Shown: positions 53,561 to 62,658, counted from the first letter of the stretch. The stretch is 64,000 nt of DNA from Ancylobacter koreensis (GCF_023016525.1 NZ_JALKCG010000001.1:992001-1056000), one strand, 5' to 3'. Translations and numbers: made by a program. The notes: generated from the sequence alone by a model not told the origin.

Positions 53561-54343
53561 CTACTTCCCCTGCCACTTCGGCAGCGCCTTGGTACGGGCG
53601 AGGAAGGTCTCCACACCGAGGCGGAAATCCTCGCTGCCATAGACCTCGGAGACGATGTCCTCGATGTCCGGCAGATTTTCCAGCGCCAGCTTGCGTATGG
53701 TCGCCTTGCTGGCGCGCGTGGTCAGCGGGGCATTCTCCGCCGCCCGGCGGCACAGCGCGTCGAGTTCGGCATCCATCGCCTCAGGCTCGACGATCTTCAG
53801 CAGGAAGCCGCTGTCGCGCATTTCCTCGGCGGTGACGATCTCGCCCAGCAGCACCATGCGCTTGGCGACCGGGATGCCGATGGCGCCGCCGATCCGCGCC
53901 ATGGAGAGCGCGGAGAGGCAGTTGCCCAGCGTGCGGCCGATCGGCGAGCCGAAGCGCGCGCCGGGCGTCGCGAGGCGGAAATCGCAGGCCGAGGCGATGT
54001 TGAGCCCGCCGCCCACCGCCCAGCCGTCCACCACGGCGACGGTCGTCACCGGAATGGCGTCGACCGCCGCCATGCACTCGTCGATCCGGTGCTCATAGGC
54101 GATGCCGTCGGCGCCGCTGGTGAACTTGGTGAAGCCGGAAATGTCGGTGCCCGAGACGAAGGCCTTGCCGCCGACGCCCCGGAACACTGCGACGCGGATC
54201 GAGGGATCGGCGGCGATGGCGAGCGCGGCGTCGCGCAGGCCGAGCCACATCTCGGTGGTCAGCGCATTGTGCGCGCCCGGATTGTTGAAGCGAACGAAAG
54301 CGGTCTCGCCGACCTTCTCGAAATCAATGCACGGAGGGCTCAT
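53561..54343 (-). CDS. Crotonase/enoyl-CoA hydratase family protein lacking both usual glutamates
   Basis: Protein of 260 residues with the crotonase fold: the oxyanion regions are GKAFVSGTDISGF and VDGWAVGGGLNIASACD, and the C-terminal helix carries KATIRKLALENLPDIED. In rat hydratase the catalytic glutamates sit in GGGCELAMMCD and FGQPEI. Here these positions read GGGLNIASACD (Asn115) and FGSPIGRT (Ile135/Gly136), so standard hydration is unlikely and another crotonase chemistry (isomerisation, hydrolysis or C-C bond cleavage) should be considered. Its start overlaps the stop of the CoA-transferase gene (TGATG), so the two are coupled and probably act on the same CoA ester. Confidence 0.88.
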   Translation of the reverse strand: MSPPCIDFEKVGETAFVRFNNPGAHNALTTEMWLGLRDAALAIAADPSIRVAVFRGVGGKAFVSGTDISGFTKFTSGADGIAYEHRIDECMAAVDAIPVTTVAVVDGWAVGGGLNIASACDFRLATPGARFGSPIGRTLGNCLSALSMARIGGAIGIPVAKRMVLLGEIVTAEEMRDSGFLLKIVEPEAMDAELDALCRRAAENAPLTTRASKATIRKLALENLPDIEDIVSEVYGSEDFRLGVETFLARTKALPKWQGK

Positions 54344-55530
54344 CACGCGGTCTCTTTCGTGGTGGCGGGCGCCAGAAGGCCCTTTTCCGTCAGTTCGCGG
54401 CGGATTTCGTCGCCATGCTCGTTCAGCAGCGGCGGCGGCAGGCGGATTTCCTGCGGCGTGGCGCTCAGCTTCACCGGGAAGCCGAGCGCACGGAACTCGC
54501 CCTCGACAGGGTGCGGCACCATCTGCACCATCTCGCGAGCCTTCGCCTGCTCGCTGACCACCGCCTCGCCATAGTCGAGGATGGGGGCCGTGGGTACGCC
54601 GGCCTCCATCAGCAGGTCGATCCATTCCTGCCGCGTGCGGGTGAGGAAGGTCGGCGCCAGCGTCTCCATCAGCGCGATGCGGTTCTGCACGCGCCCCGCA
54701 TTGGTGGAGAAGCGTGCATCCTGCTGCAGTTCCTCGCGCCCGAGCACCTTGAGGAAGGTGAGCCACAGCCCCTGATTGGCGGCGCCGATGACGAACCAGC
54801 CGTCGGAAGCTTCGACCGCCTGGTAGGGCGCCGACATGCGGTTGGCCGAGCCGATGGGGGTCGGCGACGCGCCGGTGCCCCACAATTCGGTGGTCTCCCA
54901 GACCGACAGCGCAAGTGCCGCCTCGAACAGCGAGGCGTCGACATACTGTCCCTCGCCCGAGGCCTGCCGGCCGATCACCGCGCTCAGCACGGCGTAGGCG
55001 GTGAACAGGCCGGCGCCGAGATCGGCCACGGCGATGGAGTTCTTTGCCGGCTCCATACCGGGGAAGCCGTTCGAGGAAAGGACGCCCGAGACGGCCTGCG
55101 CGATCAGGTCGAAGCCCGGCCGCTGCGACCATGGCCCGGTCTGGCCGAAGCCGGAGATGCTGGCATAGACGAGGCGCGGGTTGAGCGCCTTCAGCGTTGC
55201 GTAGTCCATGCCCAGCCGCGCCGCGACGCCGGGGCGGGCGTTCTCGATCAGCACGTCGGCGGTCTTCACCAGTGCGTAGAGCACCTCGCGGTCCTCGGAG
55301 GACTTGAGGTCGAGGGTGATGGAACGCTTGTTGCGGTTCAGCGCGAGGAAGCCGGGGCTGTCGGAGCCCTTCAACCGGAAGCCCATGGAATGGCGGGTGG
55401 AATCGCCGGTGCCCGGGGGCTCGATCTTGATGACGTCGGCGCCCATATCCGCCAGCAGCATGCAGCAGAACGGCCCGGCCATTACCTGCGAAATGTCGAG
55501 CACCCTTATGCCCGCAAGAGGCAACGCCAT
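54343..55530 (-). CDS. CaiB/BaiF (class III) CoA-transferase
   Basis: CoA-transferase of 395 residues that moves CoA between carboxylic acids. Blocks: LPLAGIRVLDISQVMAGPF, LLADMGADVIKIEPPGTGD, FLALNRNKRSITLDLKS, ISGFGQTGPWSQRPGFDLIA with the catalytic aspartate, SGEGQYVDASLFEAALAL, and the end domain LMEAGVPTAPILDYGEAV. GGAGGG is eight bases before ATG 55530. It is the first gene of a two-gene operon with the crotonase; the promoter (TTGACA, 17 bases, AT-rich -10) overlaps a perfect palindrome at 55678. Confidence 0.92.
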   Translation of the reverse strand: MALPLAGIRVLDISQVMAGPFCCMLLADMGADVIKIEPPGTGDSTRHSMGFRLKGSDSPGFLALNRNKRSITLDLKSSEDREVLYALVKTADVLIENARPGVAARLGMDYATLKALNPRLVYASISGFGQTGPWSQRPGFDLIAQAVSGVLSSNGFPGMEPAKNSIAVADLGAGLFTAYAVLSAVIGRQASGEGQYVDASLFEAALALSVWETTELWGTGASPTPIGSANRMSAPYQAVEASDGWFVIGAANQGLWLTFLKVLGREELQQDARFSTNAGRVQNRIALMETLAPTFLTRTRQEWIDLLMEAGVPTAPILDYGEAVVSEQAKAREMVQMVPHPVEGEFRALGFPVKLSATPQEIRLPPPLLNEHGDEIRRELTEKGLLAPATTKETA

Positions 55531-55677
55531 GATCGAAACCCTCCGTTCTTCCCTGACTTCTGAATTTCCGGGGGCCGGCATGCGCGCCTTCGCGACACCG
55601 GAACCCAGGAGCGTGGCGTCTTGTCCTGGCGGGAGACGGGCCTGTCGCCCTCCACGCCGCCGGGCGCCTATGTCTAT

Positions 55678-55709
55678 ATCATATATGATCTTGACGTTGA
55701 CACTGTCAA
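55678..55709 (-). promoter_or_regulatory. Promoter with overlapping GntR-type operator for the CoA-transferase operon
   Basis: On the minus strand: TTGACA (-35, 55709-55704), 17 bases, ATATAT (-10, 55686-55681). The perfect 12-base palindrome ATCATATATGAT (55678-55689) covers the -10. A repressor bound there would block RNA polymerase. The same palindrome occurs at 62912. Confidence 0.72.
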
Positions 55710-55749
55710 ACGCCGGGTTGGCGAAACCCATGCGGCGAGAGGCGTTTTT

Positions 55750-56535
55750 TCAGCGCCGCCGGCGGCCGCGGCCGCCGCGTGCGGCCCGTCCGTCGTCCAC
55801 CGGGTCCGTGGCGGGCTGGCGTTCCTGCTCCGCAAAGGCCGCGTCCATCCGCTTCTGCGAAGCGACCAGATGCGCGCGCATCGCTTCCTCGGCAGCCGTC
55901 GGGTCGCGGGCGAGCAGCGCGTTGATGATGGTCTCGTGCTCCTTCACCGCCTCGGTCTGCGCGTTCGTCTTGTAGAGGAAGCGGAAGATGTGGAGGTGGA
56001 CATGCAGGCCCTCGATCGTCTCCGCGACGAAGCGGTTACCGCTCGCCCGGGCGACGAGGTCATGCAGCCGGGCATCGCCCTCGGCGAACTGGGCATAGGC
56101 GAGCTCGTCGCCGTTCTGCACGCGCTCCATCTCCTCGGCGAGCTTGGCGAGCGCGCGCAACGCGTTTGCGTCGGCGCTCTCGGCGGCCCAGGCGGCGGCC
56201 TTCGGCTCGATCAGCTGGCGCAGCGCGAAAAGCGCGTTGATTTCCTGCCGCGTCAGAAGGTCGGCGGCGCGGAAGCCGACATTGGGCGTCTTGTAGGCGA
56301 GCTTCTGCGCCTCAAGGAGCGTCAGCGCCTCGCGGATAGGCGTCTGGGAGATCTGCAGCTCCCGCGCCAGCGCTTCGATGCCGATATGCTGGCCGGGCGC
56401 GATCTTCATCGTCACGAGCATCGAGAGAAGCTGCTCATAGGCCAGTTCGACCAGCGTCTGCGGATAGACGGGACGCCTCTCGTCGAGCGCGACCAGCCGG
56501 GCGAAGGAGAGCGGCTCCTGATTATTGGCAACCAT
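55750..56535 (-). CDS. GntR family (FCD type) transcriptional regulator 2
   Basis: Regulator of 261 residues. The winged HTH (about residues 25-95) reads LVELAYEQLLSMLVTMKIAP, HIGIEALARELQISQTPIRE and ALTLLEAQKLAYKTPNVGFR. The FCD domain follows (FALRQLIEPKAAAWAAESAD, FAEGDARLHDLVARASGNRF, EHETIINALLARD). The C-terminal tail is very basic (DDGRAARGGRGRRRR). ATG 56535 is chosen over 56574, which would extend into AT-rich upstream DNA. It lies between the CoA-transferase operon and the aldehyde dehydrogenase, all on the minus strand, and is the best candidate for the ATCATATATGAT palindromes. Confidence 0.86.
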   Translation of the reverse strand: MVANNQEPLSFARLVALDERRPVYPQTLVELAYEQLLSMLVTMKIAPGQHIGIEALARELQISQTPIREALTLLEAQKLAYKTPNVGFRAADLLTRQEINALFALRQLIEPKAAAWAAESADANALRALAKLAEEMERVQNGDELAYAQFAEGDARLHDLVARASGNRFVAETIEGLHVHLHIFRFLYKTNAQTEAVKEHETIINALLARDPTAAEEAMRAHLVASQKRMDAAFAEQERQPATDPVDDGRAARGGRGRRRR

Positions 56536-56662
56536 TAGAATCAGCCCCAGCTTGTAACGATATAGGATATACAATCCTTTCGTCGGCGAAGCGAAGGATC
56601 GGAGCCGCAGGCCGGCCGCTTCGCCCCGACGCCGGCTCGCGCCGGGGCCGGGGCGGGAACGG

Positions 56663-58171
56663 CTACCAGCTCACCGCGATGTACTTGGCCTCGGTGAATT
56701 CGAGCAGGCCGTGATGGGCGCCCTCGCGCCCGAGACCGCTCTGCTTCACGCCGCCGAAGGGCGCCGCGGGGTCGGAGACGAGGCCGCGATTGAGCGCGAC
56801 CATGCCGTACTCCAGCCGCTCGGAAATCTGCATGCCGACCTTGAGGTCGCCGGTATAGACATAGGCGGAAAGGCCGTACTCGGTGTCGTTGGCCATGCGG
56901 ATGGCGTCCTCGACATCCTTAAAGGGCACCACGGCGGCGACCGGGCCGAAGATTTCCTCGCGGATCAGCGTGGCGTTCAGCGGCACGTCGGCCAGCACGG
57001 ACGGCGGATAGAAGAAGCCCGCACCCTCGGCCGCCTTGCCGCCGAGCTTCACCTTGGCGCCCTTGGCCACGGCGTCGTCGACCAGCGAAGTGATCTTCTC
57101 GATCGCCGCGCGGTTGATCATGGCGCCGCACTGGGTGGTGCTGTCGGTGCCGGCGCCGAGCTTGAGCGCGCCCATCTTCTCCACCAGCTTCTCGACGAAG
57201 GCCGGGTAGATGCCTTCCTGCACATAGAAGCGGTTGGCGGCGGTGCAGGCCTCGCCCGCATTGCGCATCTTGGCGATCATCGCGCCCTCGATCGCCGCGT
57301 CGAGGTCGGCGTCGTCGAGCACCAGGAACGGGGCGTTGCCGCCGAGCTCCATCGAGGAGTTGATGACGTTGTGCGAGGCCTCGCGCAGCAGGATCTTGCC
57401 GACCTCGGTGGAGCCGGTGAAGGAGAGCTTGCGCACGCGCATGTCGCGCAGGATGGCGCTGCACAGCGGGCCGGGATCGGAGGTGTTGACGATGTTGACG
57501 ACGCCGGCCGGCACGCCGGCGCGGCGCAGGATCTCGCCCACCGCCAGCGCGGTCAGCGGCGTCTCCTCGGCCGGCTTCAGGATGCAGGTGCAGCCCGCCG
57601 CCAGCGCCGGGGCGATCTTGCGGGTCGCCATCGCCGCCGGGAAGTTCCACGGCGTGATCAGGAGCGAGATGCCGATCGGCTGGTACTGCACGACGATGCG
57701 GTTGCCGCCGGCCGGCGCGATGGCGAGGTCGCCATTGATGCGCACGGCTTCCTCCGCGTACCAGCGGAAGAACTCGGCGGCGTAGAGCACCTCGCCGCGC
57801 GCGTCCGGCAGCGCCTTGCCATTCTCCAGCGAGATGATCTGCGCCAGCCAGTCCGCGTGCTCCAGCATCGCCTGAAAGCAGCGATGGAGCACATTGGCGC
57901 GGGCGCGCGGAGGCGTCGCGGCCCAGGAGGCGGCGGCTGCTGCGGCGGCGTCGACGGCGGCGAGGCCGTCCGCCACGGTCGCGTCGGCGACCGAGGTCAG
58001 CACGTCGCCGGTGGAGGGGTTGAGGACGTCGATCCGCTTGCCGCCGGTGCCGGCGGTCCACTTGTCCGCGATGAGCAGGTCGGTCGGGATGGCAAATCCG
58101 CCCTTGGCGTCCGGCACCGTGAAGGTGTGGCCGGCGTCGATCGGGTTGAGGCTCGCAGTGCTGCTAGACAT
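56663..58171 (-). CDS. NAD(P)-dependent succinate-semialdehyde-type aldehyde dehydrogenase
   Basis: Aldehyde dehydrogenase of 502 residues, close to the GabD group. Blocks: TPWNFPAAMATRKIAPALAA, LKPAEETPLTALAVGEI, the cofactor-linked FTGSTEVGKILL, the glutamate in MELGGNAPFLVLDDAD, the catalytic cysteine in NAGEACTAANRFYVQ, and EEIFGPVAAVVPF. This pattern is typical of succinate-semialdehyde and glutarate-semialdehyde dehydrogenases. It follows the iron alcohol dehydrogenase by 18 bases, a pair suited to oxidising a hydroxy acid via its semialdehyde. No signal peptide. Confidence 0.9.
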   Translation of the reverse strand: MSSSTASLNPIDAGHTFTVPDAKGGFAIPTDLLIADKWTAGTGGKRIDVLNPSTGDVLTSVADATVADGLAAVDAAAAAAASWAATPPRARANVLHRCFQAMLEHADWLAQIISLENGKALPDARGEVLYAAEFFRWYAEEAVRINGDLAIAPAGGNRIVVQYQPIGISLLITPWNFPAAMATRKIAPALAAGCTCILKPAEETPLTALAVGEILRRAGVPAGVVNIVNTSDPGPLCSAILRDMRVRKLSFTGSTEVGKILLREASHNVINSSMELGGNAPFLVLDDADLDAAIEGAMIAKMRNAGEACTAANRFYVQEGIYPAFVEKLVEKMGALKLGAGTDSTTQCGAMINRAAIEKITSLVDDAVAKGAKVKLGGKAAEGAGFFYPPSVLADVPLNATLIREEIFGPVAAVVPFKDVEDAIRMANDTEYGLSAYVYTGDLKVGMQISERLEYGMVALNRGLVSDPAAPFGGVKQSGLGREGAHHGLLEFTEAKYIAVSW

Positions 58172-58189
58172 GTCGTTCCGTCCTGGTGA

Positions 58190-59413
58190 TCAAAGGTCGC
58201 GCAACGCGGCGCGCTGGCCGGTGAAGGCGGCCTGGGTGATGTGGAGCATCGCGGCGAGGTCGAGCGGGCGCGGGTTGTTCTTGACCAGCCGCTCGGCCTT
58301 GAGGGCACCGGCGGCGACGTCGTTCTCATGGCCTTCGCCCAGGCCCAGCGCCTGCAGCGAGCGCGGAATGCCGATCTCGGCGAAGAGCTGCGCCACCTCG
58401 TCGATGAAGAGCTGCGAGCGCGTCTCGACGCTCATCGAAGCGGTGCCCAGCCCGACGACCTCGGCGAGCTCGGCGAATGCCTGCGGGTTGGCGGAGCGGT
58501 TGAACTGCATGACGAAGGGCAGCAGCGCGCCGACGCCGTCGCCATGCGAGGTGTGGGTAAGATTGCCGACCGGATATTGCAGCGCGTGCGCCGCCGCCGT
58601 GCCGGCCGTGCCGAAGGCGCAGCCCGCCGCCAGCGACGCGAGCATGAGCCCTTCGCGCGCCTCGATGTCGCTGCCGTCCTTGCAGGCGCGGGCGAGGTAG
58701 GCGAACACGTTGACCACCGCCAGCTTGGCGAAATGGTCGGAGAGCAGGTTCTTGCCGATGAAGACATGCTGCTCGGTGAGCAGCGGCTCGGCCGGGCGGG
58801 TCTTGCTGGTGAAGGCCTCGACCGCATGGGCGAGGGCGTCGGCGCCGGAGCAGGCGGTCAGCCCGCGCGGGCAGGTGAGCGTCAGCTCGGGATCGCAGAC
58901 CGCCATGTAGGGGATGATGTAGGGGCTGGCGACGCCGATCTTGGTGCCGCGCACCTTGTCGAGCACCACGGCCACGGGGGTGACCTCCGAGCCGGTGCCC
59001 GAGGTGGTCGGCACGGCGATCAGCGGGACCACCGGGCCGGGCACGGCGAACTCGCCATAATATTTGCTGACCTCGCCGCCATGGGTGATCAGCACCGAGA
59101 CCACCTTGGCGAGGTCGATGCAGCTGCCGCCGCCGATGCCGATGACGACGTCCGGCTTGAAGTCGGCGACGCTCGCCACGCAATCGTCGATACAGTCGAG
59201 CGGCAGGTCGGCGATGGTGCGGTCATACACCCGCGACTCCACGCCGTGCGCCGTCAGGTCCTCGATGAGGGCGGCGAACTCGGGGAGCTGCGAAAGCCGC
59301 GCATCGGTGCACACCAGGGCACGCCGCCCGATGCGCGCCGCCGCCGTGCCTATGGCGTGGCGCTGACCGTTGCCGAAGAGGATGGTGTGGGGCAGGCGCA
59401 GGGCTCCGAACAT
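58190..59413 (-). CDS. Iron-containing (group III) alcohol dehydrogenase
   Basis: NAD-dependent metal alcohol dehydrogenase of 407 residues. Blocks: VIGIGGGSCIDLAKVVSVL (NAD binding), AVPTTSGTGSEVTPVAVV, SGADALAHAVEAFTS (metal Asp and His), HALQYPVGNLTHTSHGDGVG (two more metal histidines) and RSLQALGLGEGHEND. Related enzymes oxidise 4-hydroxybutyrate, lactaldehyde or other small alcohols. Next to a semialdehyde dehydrogenase, a 4-hydroxybutyrate-type dehydrogenase is a sensible first guess. It follows TctA by 61 bases in the same direction. Confidence 0.9.
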   Translation of the reverse strand: MFGALRLPHTILFGNGQRHAIGTAAARIGRRALVCTDARLSQLPEFAALIEDLTAHGVESRVYDRTIADLPLDCIDDCVASVADFKPDVVIGIGGGSCIDLAKVVSVLITHGGEVSKYYGEFAVPGPVVPLIAVPTTSGTGSEVTPVAVVLDKVRGTKIGVASPYIIPYMAVCDPELTLTCPRGLTACSGADALAHAVEAFTSKTRPAEPLLTEQHVFIGKNLLSDHFAKLAVVNVFAYLARACKDGSDIEAREGLMLASLAAGCAFGTAGTAAAHALQYPVGNLTHTSHGDGVGALLPFVMQFNRSANPQAFAELAEVVGLGTASMSVETRSQLFIDEVAQLFAEIGIPRSLQALGLGEGHENDVAAGALKAERLVKNNPRPLDLAAMLHITQAAFTGQRAALRDL

Positions 59414-59474
59414 GGCTCACTCGTTCGTTCAAGGTGGGACGGCGGCGCGGCCGCCGCCGATGATGTCGCCGGTC

Positions 59475-61004
59475 TCAGGCGTGCCGGCCGTCGCCCGCCT
59501 CGGCTGCGTTCCCCTTGCCGAGGACCGCGCCGGCGAAGCGGCTGATGAAGGGCAGAAGCAGCAGCAGGATGCCGATGGCCATCATCGTCGCCACCAGCGG
59601 CGTCTCGAAGAAGACGCTGAGCGAGCCGCCGGAGGAGAGCATCGACTGGCGGAACGCGTCCTCCGCCTTGTCGCCGAGCACCACCGCCAGCACGAAGGGG
59701 GCGAGCGGGTAGTCGAGCTTCTTGAAGGCGTAGCCGACGATGCCGAAGGCCAGCGCCAGCCAGATGTCGAACATGTGGTTCGCCACCGTATAGGCACCGA
59801 TCACGCAGATGATGGCGATCAGCGGCCCGACCACGGTGAAGGGCGCGCGCAGGATGAAGGCGAACAGCGGAACGGTGGCGAGTACGAGCACCACGGCGAT
59901 CAGGTTGCCCATATACATCGAGGCGATCAGTCCCCACACGAAGTCCGGGCGGGTGGAGAACAGCATCGGGCCGGGGTTGAGACCCCAGATCATCAGGCCG
60001 CCCATCATCACCGCGGCGGTCGCCGACCCCGGCACGCCGAGAGCCAGCATGGGCAGCAGGGCGCAGGAGCCGGCCGAGTGGTCGGCGGTCTCCGGGGCGA
60101 CGATGCCCTCGGGCTCGCCCTTGCCGAAATACTTGCCGCGGCGCGAGAAACGGCGGCCGAGCGCGTAGCTCATGAAGGAGGCGGCGGTCGGGCCGCCCGG
60201 CGTGATGCCCATCCAGCAGCCGATCAGCGCGCTGCGCACGATCGTCACCCAGTAGCGCGGCATCTCCGCCACCGTGCGGAAGATGGTGGACAGCTTGAGC
60301 TTGGCCTTCACGCCCTCGAACTTGTAGCCCTCGTCGATGGTGAGCAGCAGCTCGCCGATGCCGAACAGGCCGATGACGACGACCAGGAAGGAGATGCCGT
60401 TCGACAGTTCGCGAAGGCCGAAGGTCAGGCGACCCTCGCCGGAGATCGTGTCCATGCCCACCGTCGCCACCGCGAAGCCGAGCATGATCGAGACCAGCGT
60501 CTTGAAGGGCGAGCCGCCGGCCATGCCGATGAAGCTGGCGAAGGCCATGAAATAGACGGCGAAATATTCCGGCGAACCGAAGCGCAGGGCGAAGTTCGCC
60601 ACCCAGCTCGACAGCAGCGTGATGACCAGCACGCCCACCAGCGCGCCGATGCCGGCGGAGGTGAAGGCGAGGGTGAGGGCGCGCACCGCCTCGCCCTGCT
60701 TGGCCATGGGATGGCCGTCGAAGGTGGTGGCGACGGAAGAGGGCTCGCCGGGAATGTTGAACAGGATGGAGGTGGTCGAGCCGCCGAACAGCGCGCCCCA
60801 GTACATCGACGTCAGCAGGATGATCGCCGAGATCGGGTCCATGGTGAAGGTCAGCGGCAGCAGCAGCGACACGCCGTTGGGCGCGCCGAGCCCCGGCAGC
60901 ACGCCGACGACGAGGCCGAGCAGAACGCCCAGCACCATGATCATGACGTGGTGGGTGGTGAGGGCGATGGCGAAGCCATCCATCAACTGGCCGAAGTTAC
61001 CCAT
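59475..61004 (-). CDS. Tripartite tricarboxylate transporter permease TctA
   Basis: Large membrane subunit of 509 residues with about 11-12 hydrophobic segments. The family hallmark is near the start: VVGVLPGLGAPNGVSLLLPL, YWGALFGGSTTSILFNIPGE and PSSVATTFDGHPMAKQGEA. A second repeated half follows (GIGELLLTIDEGY, ITPGGPTAASFMSYALGRR, ALGVPGSATAAVMMGGLMIW). It moves the substrate captured by the TctC protein into the cell, driven by an ion gradient. Same direction as TctB, 28 bases downstream. Confidence 0.95.
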   Translation of the reverse strand: MGNFGQLMDGFAIALTTHHVMIMVLGVLLGLVVGVLPGLGAPNGVSLLLPLTFTMDPISAIILLTSMYWGALFGGSTTSILFNIPGEPSSVATTFDGHPMAKQGEAVRALTLAFTSAGIGALVGVLVITLLSSWVANFALRFGSPEYFAVYFMAFASFIGMAGGSPFKTLVSIMLGFAVATVGMDTISGEGRLTFGLRELSNGISFLVVVIGLFGIGELLLTIDEGYKFEGVKAKLKLSTIFRTVAEMPRYWVTIVRSALIGCWMGITPGGPTAASFMSYALGRRFSRRGKYFGKGEPEGIVAPETADHSAGSCALLPMLALGVPGSATAAVMMGGLMIWGLNPGPMLFSTRPDFVWGLIASMYMGNLIAVVLVLATVPLFAFILRAPFTVVGPLIAIICVIGAYTVANHMFDIWLALAFGIVGYAFKKLDYPLAPFVLAVVLGDKAEDAFRQSMLSSGGSLSVFFETPLVATMMAIGILLLLLPFISRFAGAVLGKGNAAEAGDGRHA

Positions 61005-61032
61005 GGCGCGTCTCCCGTTTTTCTTTTCTTGT

Positions 61033-61539
61033 TCAGTAGATGCCGAAATATTCGAGGATCGGCCCCTTGAGCAGCGGAACCATGAACAGCTTCTCGAAGA
61101 CGATGAAGTTGGCCGCGACCACGATCACCGTAGTGAGCAGGCTGCTGTAGAGACGGAAGCCGGCTGCGAAATACATGGCGTAGAAGATGTAGAGCGCCAT
61201 ACCGATGTAGAGGCCGAGCCACGCGGAGATGGCGGTCATGGCGACGATCGGCAGGAAGAAGGCGGCGAGCGTGCGCAGGCCCGGCCCGTTGATGAAGGAG
61301 TCGGCATGACCGGACTCGCCGGCAGGGCCGGCGGCCAGGCTCTTCCAGGCGACCTGGCCCAGCGTGGCCGTGCTGCCGATCAGGATCAGGCAGCCGATGG
61401 CGAAGGGGAAATAGCCGGGCTTGGGGCCGCTTTCGGTCCAGCCGATGCCGTTCTCCATGGCGCCGTAGCACACGGCGGCGCCTGCCAGCGCGGTCACCAG
61501 GGCTGTCGCGACTTCCATGGCATTGCGCGAGATATTCAT
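61033..61539 (-). CDS. Tripartite tricarboxylate transporter subunit TctB
   Basis: Small membrane subunit of 168 residues with four hydrophobic segments, of which the last three are LRTLAAFFLPIVAMTAISAW, LGLYIGMALYIFYAMYFA and TTVIVVAANFIVFEKLFMVP; the first is near ALVTALAGAAVCYGAMENGI. The position between the binding protein and TctA is standard. It is weakly conserved in sequence in general, so the call rests on topology, length and position. Confidence 0.88.
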   Translation of the reverse strand: MNISRNAMEVATALVTALAGAAVCYGAMENGIGWTESGPKPGYFPFAIGCLILIGSTATLGQVAWKSLAAGPAGESGHADSFINGPGLRTLAAFFLPIVAMTAISAWLGLYIGMALYIFYAMYFAAGFRLYSSLLTTVIVVAANFIVFEKLFMVPLLKGPILEYFGIY

Positions 61540-61577
61540 ACCAGCTGCTCCACCAGGCCAACTGCTTCACCGGTCGA

Positions 61578-61600
61578 GACGCGGGGTCAGGCCCCGCGTC
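61578..61600 (-). terminator. Intercistronic hairpin between tctC and tctB
   Basis: Perfect 9-bp stem GACGCGGGG / CCCCGCGTC with a five-base loop and no T-run, 38 bases after the binding-protein stop as read on the minus strand. Such hairpins after a binding-protein gene commonly raise its mRNA relative to the permease genes. Confidence 0.6.
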
Positions 61601-61638
61601 CCGCACGTGCTTAAGGGCGAGTTCTCAACAGCGACGCG

Positions 61639-62658
61639 TCACTGGCTCGGGAGGAGCCAGCCATTCGCCTTGTAGATCTCGTTGTAGTTGGCAATCTGCT
61701 GGTCGAGGAACGCCTTATACTTGTCGCCGGTCTGAAAATCGACGATCTGGACGTTGCGCGCCGCGTATTCCTTGAACTCCGGCGTATCCATGACCTTCTT
61801 CATCAGGTCGGTGTAGTAGGCAGCAGCCTCGGCGGGAGCGTCCTTGCCCATCCACACGGTGCGCGGCTGGAGGAAGTTCTTCACGTCGATACCCGCCTCG
61901 ACGCAGGTCGGGATGTCGGCCCAGCTCATGCCGTCAGCGACGACGGTCTTGTCGGCAAGGCGCTCGCTGGTGAAGACGCAGAGCGGCTTCTGGTTGCCGG
62001 CCTTCCACTGCTCGAGGCTCTCGCTCGGGTTGTTGGTGTTGGCCTCGATATGGCCGCCGGCGACCTGGATCGCCGCTTCGCTGCCGCTCTTGTAGGGGAT
62101 GTAGGCGATGTCGGTGCCGGTGGCGCGCTCGATCAGCGTGACCACGGTCTCGTCGGCGTCCTTCGCCTTGGCGCCCGCCGCGCGGATCTTGCCCGGGGCG
62201 GCCTTGGCCTTGTCGACGAACTCCTTGGCGGTGTTGATGCCGGAAGCCTTCGGGTTCGACCACAGGATGAAGACGTCGGACACCATGGCGGCGAGCGGCT
62301 TCAGGTCGCTATAGGCGTAGTTCACCTTGGTGGTGAGCGGCAGGACGTAGGCATCCTGCGTGCCGAAATAGACCTTGTAGGCGCTGTCCGGATTGTCCTT
62401 GGCGTAGGCGAAGGCTTCCGAGCCGCTGCCGCCGGGCTTGTTGACCACGAGGAGCGGGACCTTCACCAGGTTGTTCTTGGTGATCGCGGCCTGTACGACG
62501 CGGGTGAAGATGTCCGAGCCGCCGCCCGGACCGGCCGAGACGACCAGCTCCACGGGACGGTCCGGCTGCCATTCTGCAAGGGCTGCCCCCGGCATGGCGA
62601 AGCCGCAGCCCAGCGCCAAAGCCACCATGGCGCCTGCATGAGAAATGCGAATTGTCAT
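61639..62658 (-). CDS. Tripartite tricarboxylate transporter substrate-binding protein TctC
   Basis: Periplasmic binding protein of 339 residues with a signal peptide (MTIRISHAGAMVALALGCGF, cleavage after ALA near residue 29). Blocks: DRPVELVVSAGPGGGSDIFT, LLVVNKPGGSGSEAFAYAK, AYIPYKSGSEAAIQVAGGHI and DIPTCVEAGIDVKNFLQPR. It is distant from the two orphan copies at 36-38 kb. GGGAGGAG is a strong ribosome site before ATG 62658. First gene of the operon tctC-tctB-tctA-alcohol dehydrogenase-aldehyde dehydrogenase; its promoter holds the ATCATATATGAT palindrome. Confidence 0.93.
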   Translation of the reverse strand: MTIRISHAGAMVALALGCGFAMPGAALAEWQPDRPVELVVSAGPGGGSDIFTRVVQAAITKNNLVKVPLLVVNKPGGSGSEAFAYAKDNPDSAYKVYFGTQDAYVLPLTTKVNYAYSDLKPLAAMVSDVFILWSNPKASGINTAKEFVDKAKAAPGKIRAAGAKAKDADETVVTLIERATGTDIAYIPYKSGSEAAIQVAGGHIEANTNNPSESLEQWKAGNQKPLCVFTSERLADKTVVADGMSWADIPTCVEAGIDVKNFLQPRTVWMGKDAPAEAAAYYTDLMKKVMDTPEFKEYAARNVQIVDFQTGDKYKAFLDQQIANYNEIYKANGWLLPSQ

